Shown here piece by piece: positions 62,040 to 64,000 of a stretch of 64,000 nt of DNA. Where the stretch lies: contig NZ_RDBL01000009.1 in NCBI RefSeq assembly GCF_008042035.1, positions 154,884-218,883 of the forward strand, read 5' to 3'. The notes under the pieces are model-generated. The model was not told the origin of the DNA. It searched no databases and saw only the letters and a program-made list of their open reading frames with translations. Numbering within the stretch: position 1 is the stretch's first letter; each line of letters opens with the position of its first letter. Source of the DNA: Streptomyces sp. col6 (GTDB lineage: Bacteria > Actinomycetota > Actinomycetes > Streptomycetales > Streptomycetaceae). The position numbers and the translations under genes are program-made.

Positions 62040-62543
62040 TCAGCTGCCGAGGTCAACCACGCCCCACGCGGTGAACGGCTCGGCCTGGACGTAAATCCTG
62101 CTTCCTCGGCTGACGGCGCGGCGGCGGCCGGGCAGGTGGCCGTCGGGCAGGGTGAGCATGCCGACGTCCGTTGGCTCGACGGATGCTTCGGTGAGCTCTC
62201 CGCGGGTGAGCCGGTCCACCTCTTCGCCGTAGCCGCCGTAGAAGGCGACCCGCTCGCCGTGGATGGCCACTGCCTTGGCGCCCCGTACCTGGTTCGGCCA
62301 CACCCTCACGGGCCGATCGGGGCGTATCTCGACGAGCGGGAAGTCGGTGTACGGGCACGCCCAGGCGGTGGTGCCCGACACGTTCAGGGCGTAGCAGTCG
62401 AAGAGGCCAGGGATGCTTGCGCCGTCGGACGTCCAGTAGAGGACGTCGATCTCGAACCCCGCGAGGATCTCGCGCTCGATCGCCTCCGACAATCCGAGCT
62501 CCGCGAGCCACGCATCGTACGTGCCGTTCGGATCGTCCGACAT
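62040..62543 (-). CDS. Hypothetical protein (167 aa)
   Basis: Reads MSDDPNGTYDAWLAELGLSE, AIEREILAGFEIDVLYWTSD, then beta-rich modules (VSGTTAWACPYTDFPLVEIR, GERVAFYGGYGEEVDRLTRG) resembling the strand repeats of the downstream protein. It could be a partner or ancestral duplicate of it. Intact frame, no known domain. Confidence 0.65.
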   Translation of the reverse strand: MSDDPNGTYDAWLAELGLSEAIEREILAGFEIDVLYWTSDGASIPGLFDCYALNVSGTTAWACPYTDFPLVEIRPDRPVRVWPNQVRGAKAVAIHGERVAFYGGYGEEVDRLTRGELTEASVEPTDVGMLTLPDGHLPGRRRAVSRGSRIYVQAEPFTAWGVVDLGS

Positions 62544-62649
62544 CGTCGCGATCTCCGCCTCCTGGCCGCCCGCGCCCCGCTGGGGCCGGGCAGCGGCGAG
62601 GATGCGCGGGGGCGCGGTCAGGTAGAGCCGGAAGTCCGCCGGGATCCGC

Positions 62650-62775
62650 GGCCGCGTGGAGGAAGTCGACTTCGCGGGCGTCGGCCGTACCGTGCAGTGT
62701 CAGGACGTGGGCGCCGGGATGGGCGGTATGGACGACGCGCAGGTCAGGAAATGAGGGTCCTGCTGGGTCGTCCAT
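62650..62775 (-). pseudogene. STAS-like N-terminal fragment
   Basis: Reads PDLRVVHTAHPGAHVLTLHG then TADAREVDFLH, resembling the first strands of a STAS anti-anti-sigma factor. The rest is out of frame or replaced. The adjacent PP2C gene makes a former partner-switch module plausible. Confidence 0.35.
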
Positions 62776-62819
62776 CGCACCAGCCTCTCAGACCGGGATG
62801 TCGCCCCGGGCAGGCGCGT

Positions 62820-64000
62820 TCAGGGCAGCGAAGGGACCCGCAGAGCGAGCAGGGCTGTGTCGTCGCTGGCCCAGCCGCTGTGGTGGGCGTCGAGGACGGC
62901 GGTGAGGTGGCTGATGGTCGCGGTGGCGTCCAGGGTGTGGCTGGTGGCCAGGGCAGCGGCGAGGTCATCTTCGCTGAAGATCGCCTGGGCTCGTTCCGGG
63001 GCGGTGCCGGGGCGGGGGCGTGCTTCGATGGCACCGTCGGTGTAGAGGAGCAGCAGGTCGCCCGGGGCGAGGTGGAAGGGCACGTCGCTCAGGTGGACCG
63101 TGTGCATGACGCCCAGCAGGGTCCCCGCGATGCCGAGGGGTTCGACAGACCCGTCGGCGCGGCGGACCAGTGCCGGGGGATGTCCGGCCAGCGCGATGAC
63201 GCCCGACAGGCCGTCGGCGACGGGCTGGAAGGTGGTGTAGACGGCGGTGAGGAAGCGCGGGGCGCTCTGGGCGAGGAGGGCGGTGTTGAGACGGCCGAGC
63301 AGATCCGCCGGCGAGCCCGCCTCGCCCGCGTCCGCGCGCATGGTGTAACGGGCCATGGAACTGACCTGCGCGGCCTGGATCCCCTTGCCGCACACATCAC
63401 CGAGGACGGCGGCGTAGTGCGGACCGTGGGTGTGGAAAAGGTCGTAGAAGTCACCGCCGACCTCGATGTCGGTGCGGTACCGGTTCGAGGCCGGCAGATA
63501 GGAGGCGGCGGCTTCCACGCCGGGAACCTTCCGCAGCCGCGGAGGAAGCAGCGCGGCCTGCAGACTGTGGGCCAGGTCCGCCGAGCGCTGATGGGCGGCC
63601 CGTGCCGCGCTCAGGCTCTGACGCAGGTGGATCTCCGCCGCCACCGAGCGCGCCAGGGTTTCCAGCGTGGCCAGGTCGGCCGGGGACCAGGTACGGGGGA
63701 AGTCGTCGATCACACAGAAACTGCCCAGCACGTGCCCCGCGGGGTCGAGCAGAGGGTAGCCGGCCCAGGCGCCGATGCTCATCGGGCCCACCGAGGGGTG
63801 ACCTTCCGTACGCGGGTCGCCGGCGACATCGTCGACAATGAACGGCTCACCGCCCAGTCCGACCAGGAAGTAGCAGAAACTCTGCTCCACCCGGTTCTGC
63901 CGCTCCTCGAGCGCGCTGGCGTCCACACCGACACACGCCTTCCAGAACGAGCGCTCCGCGTCGACCAGGGTCACGAACGCTCTCCCGGTCCCGGTGATCC
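62820..64000 (-). CDS. GAF-PP2C (SpoIIE-type) phosphatase, N-terminus beyond the window
   Basis: The frame is open to the window edge (GRAFVTLVDAERSFWKACVG), so the start is missing. The GAF domain continues FCYFLVGLGGEPFIVDDVAG and GYPLLDPAGHVLGSFCVIDD. A linker helix (LAHSLQAALLPPRLRKVPGV) leads into the phosphatase: DIEVGGDFYDLFHTHGPHYA, VLGDVCGKGIQAAQVSSMAR, IALAGHPPALVRRADGSVEP, GDLLLLYTDGAIEARPRPG and SDDTALLALRVPS. Metal-binding aspartates are intact. It is a typical Streptomyces regulator of partner-switching sigma control. Confidence 0.9.
   Translation of the reverse strand, partial: ITGTGRAFVTLVDAERSFWKACVGVDASALEERQNRVEQSFCYFLVGLGGEPFIVDDVAGDPRTEGHPSVGPMSIGAWAGYPLLDPAGHVLGSFCVIDDFPRTWSPADLATLETLARSVAAEIHLRQSLSAARAAHQRSADLAHSLQAALLPPRLRKVPGVEAAASYLPASNRYRTDIEVGGDFYDLFHTHGPHYAAVLGDVCGKGIQAAQVSSMARYTMRADAGEAGSPADLLGRLNTALLAQSAPRFLTAVYTTFQPVADGLSGVIALAGHPPALVRRADGSVEPLGIAGTLLGVMHTVHLSDVPFHLAPGDLLLLYTDGAIEARPRPGTAPERAQAIFSEDDLAAALATSHTLDATATISHLTAVLDAHHSGWASDDTALLALRVPSLP

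Overview
The window is high-GC DNA that reads as Streptomyces. Evidence: codon bias, AGGAG-type ribosome sites, a GH19 chitinase with DasR-type operators, a 2-methylisoborneol (2-MIB) operon, trypco2, SUKH and CGNR proteins, and pieces of Tpg, the terminal protein that caps linear Streptomyces replicons. Intact genes sit as islands among many broken transposases, relaxase pieces and truncated genes. This is typical of a subtelomeric arm, or of an integrated and decaying linear plasmid.

Layout. 0-5.5 kb: trypco2, gene fragments, an IS21 remnant, an intact PhoD-like phosphatase, then a 0.9-kb mosaic of HNH, IS5, tpg and Tn3 pieces. 5.6-11.7 kb: a hypothetical protein, a divergent MarR/quinone-oxidoreductase pair, a class-C beta-lactamase-like pseudogene hit by an IS5 element, and a SUKH protein. 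11.8-17.8 kb: IS1380 and IS5 scraps, three small genes, the GH19 chitinase, a MobF-type relaxase pseudogene and a replication-relaxation pseudogene. 17.8-26.2 kb: a phosphodiester glycosidase, a GAF-PP2C phosphatase, an S41 peptidase, an IS256 deletion derivative, and an ECF41 sigma-factor operon with a recognisable ECF41 promoter.

26.5-46.8 kb is rich in resistance and efflux functions. It has a DHA2 pump with TetR, a DHA2 pump with SoxR and a SoxR box, a Cmx-like chloramphenicol pump, an RlmA(II)/TlrB-type rRNA methyltransferase, and a fourth pump with a MerR regulator. The Cmx and methyltransferase genes have short upstream mini-ORFs and hairpins that suggest attenuation. Embedded in this stretch (36.9-40.6 kb) is the complete 2-MIB operon: a family 2B encapsulin shell with a cyclic-nucleotide-binding domain, the 2-MIB synthase cargo, and geranyl-diphosphate C-methyltransferase. 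Just downstream is a 52-residue protein that is almost entirely a NAC-alpha-like UBA domain.

47-64 kb: duplicated segments with TnpB zinc-ribbon remnants, a PRC-barrel protein, a LysR/hydrolase divergent pair, a lincosamide/aminoglycoside nucleotidyltransferase-like gene, the longest Tpg remnant, an MBL-fold hydrolase, two adjacent hypothetical proteins and a PP2C phosphatase cut by the window end. No rRNA, tRNA, CRISPR array or replication origin was seen.
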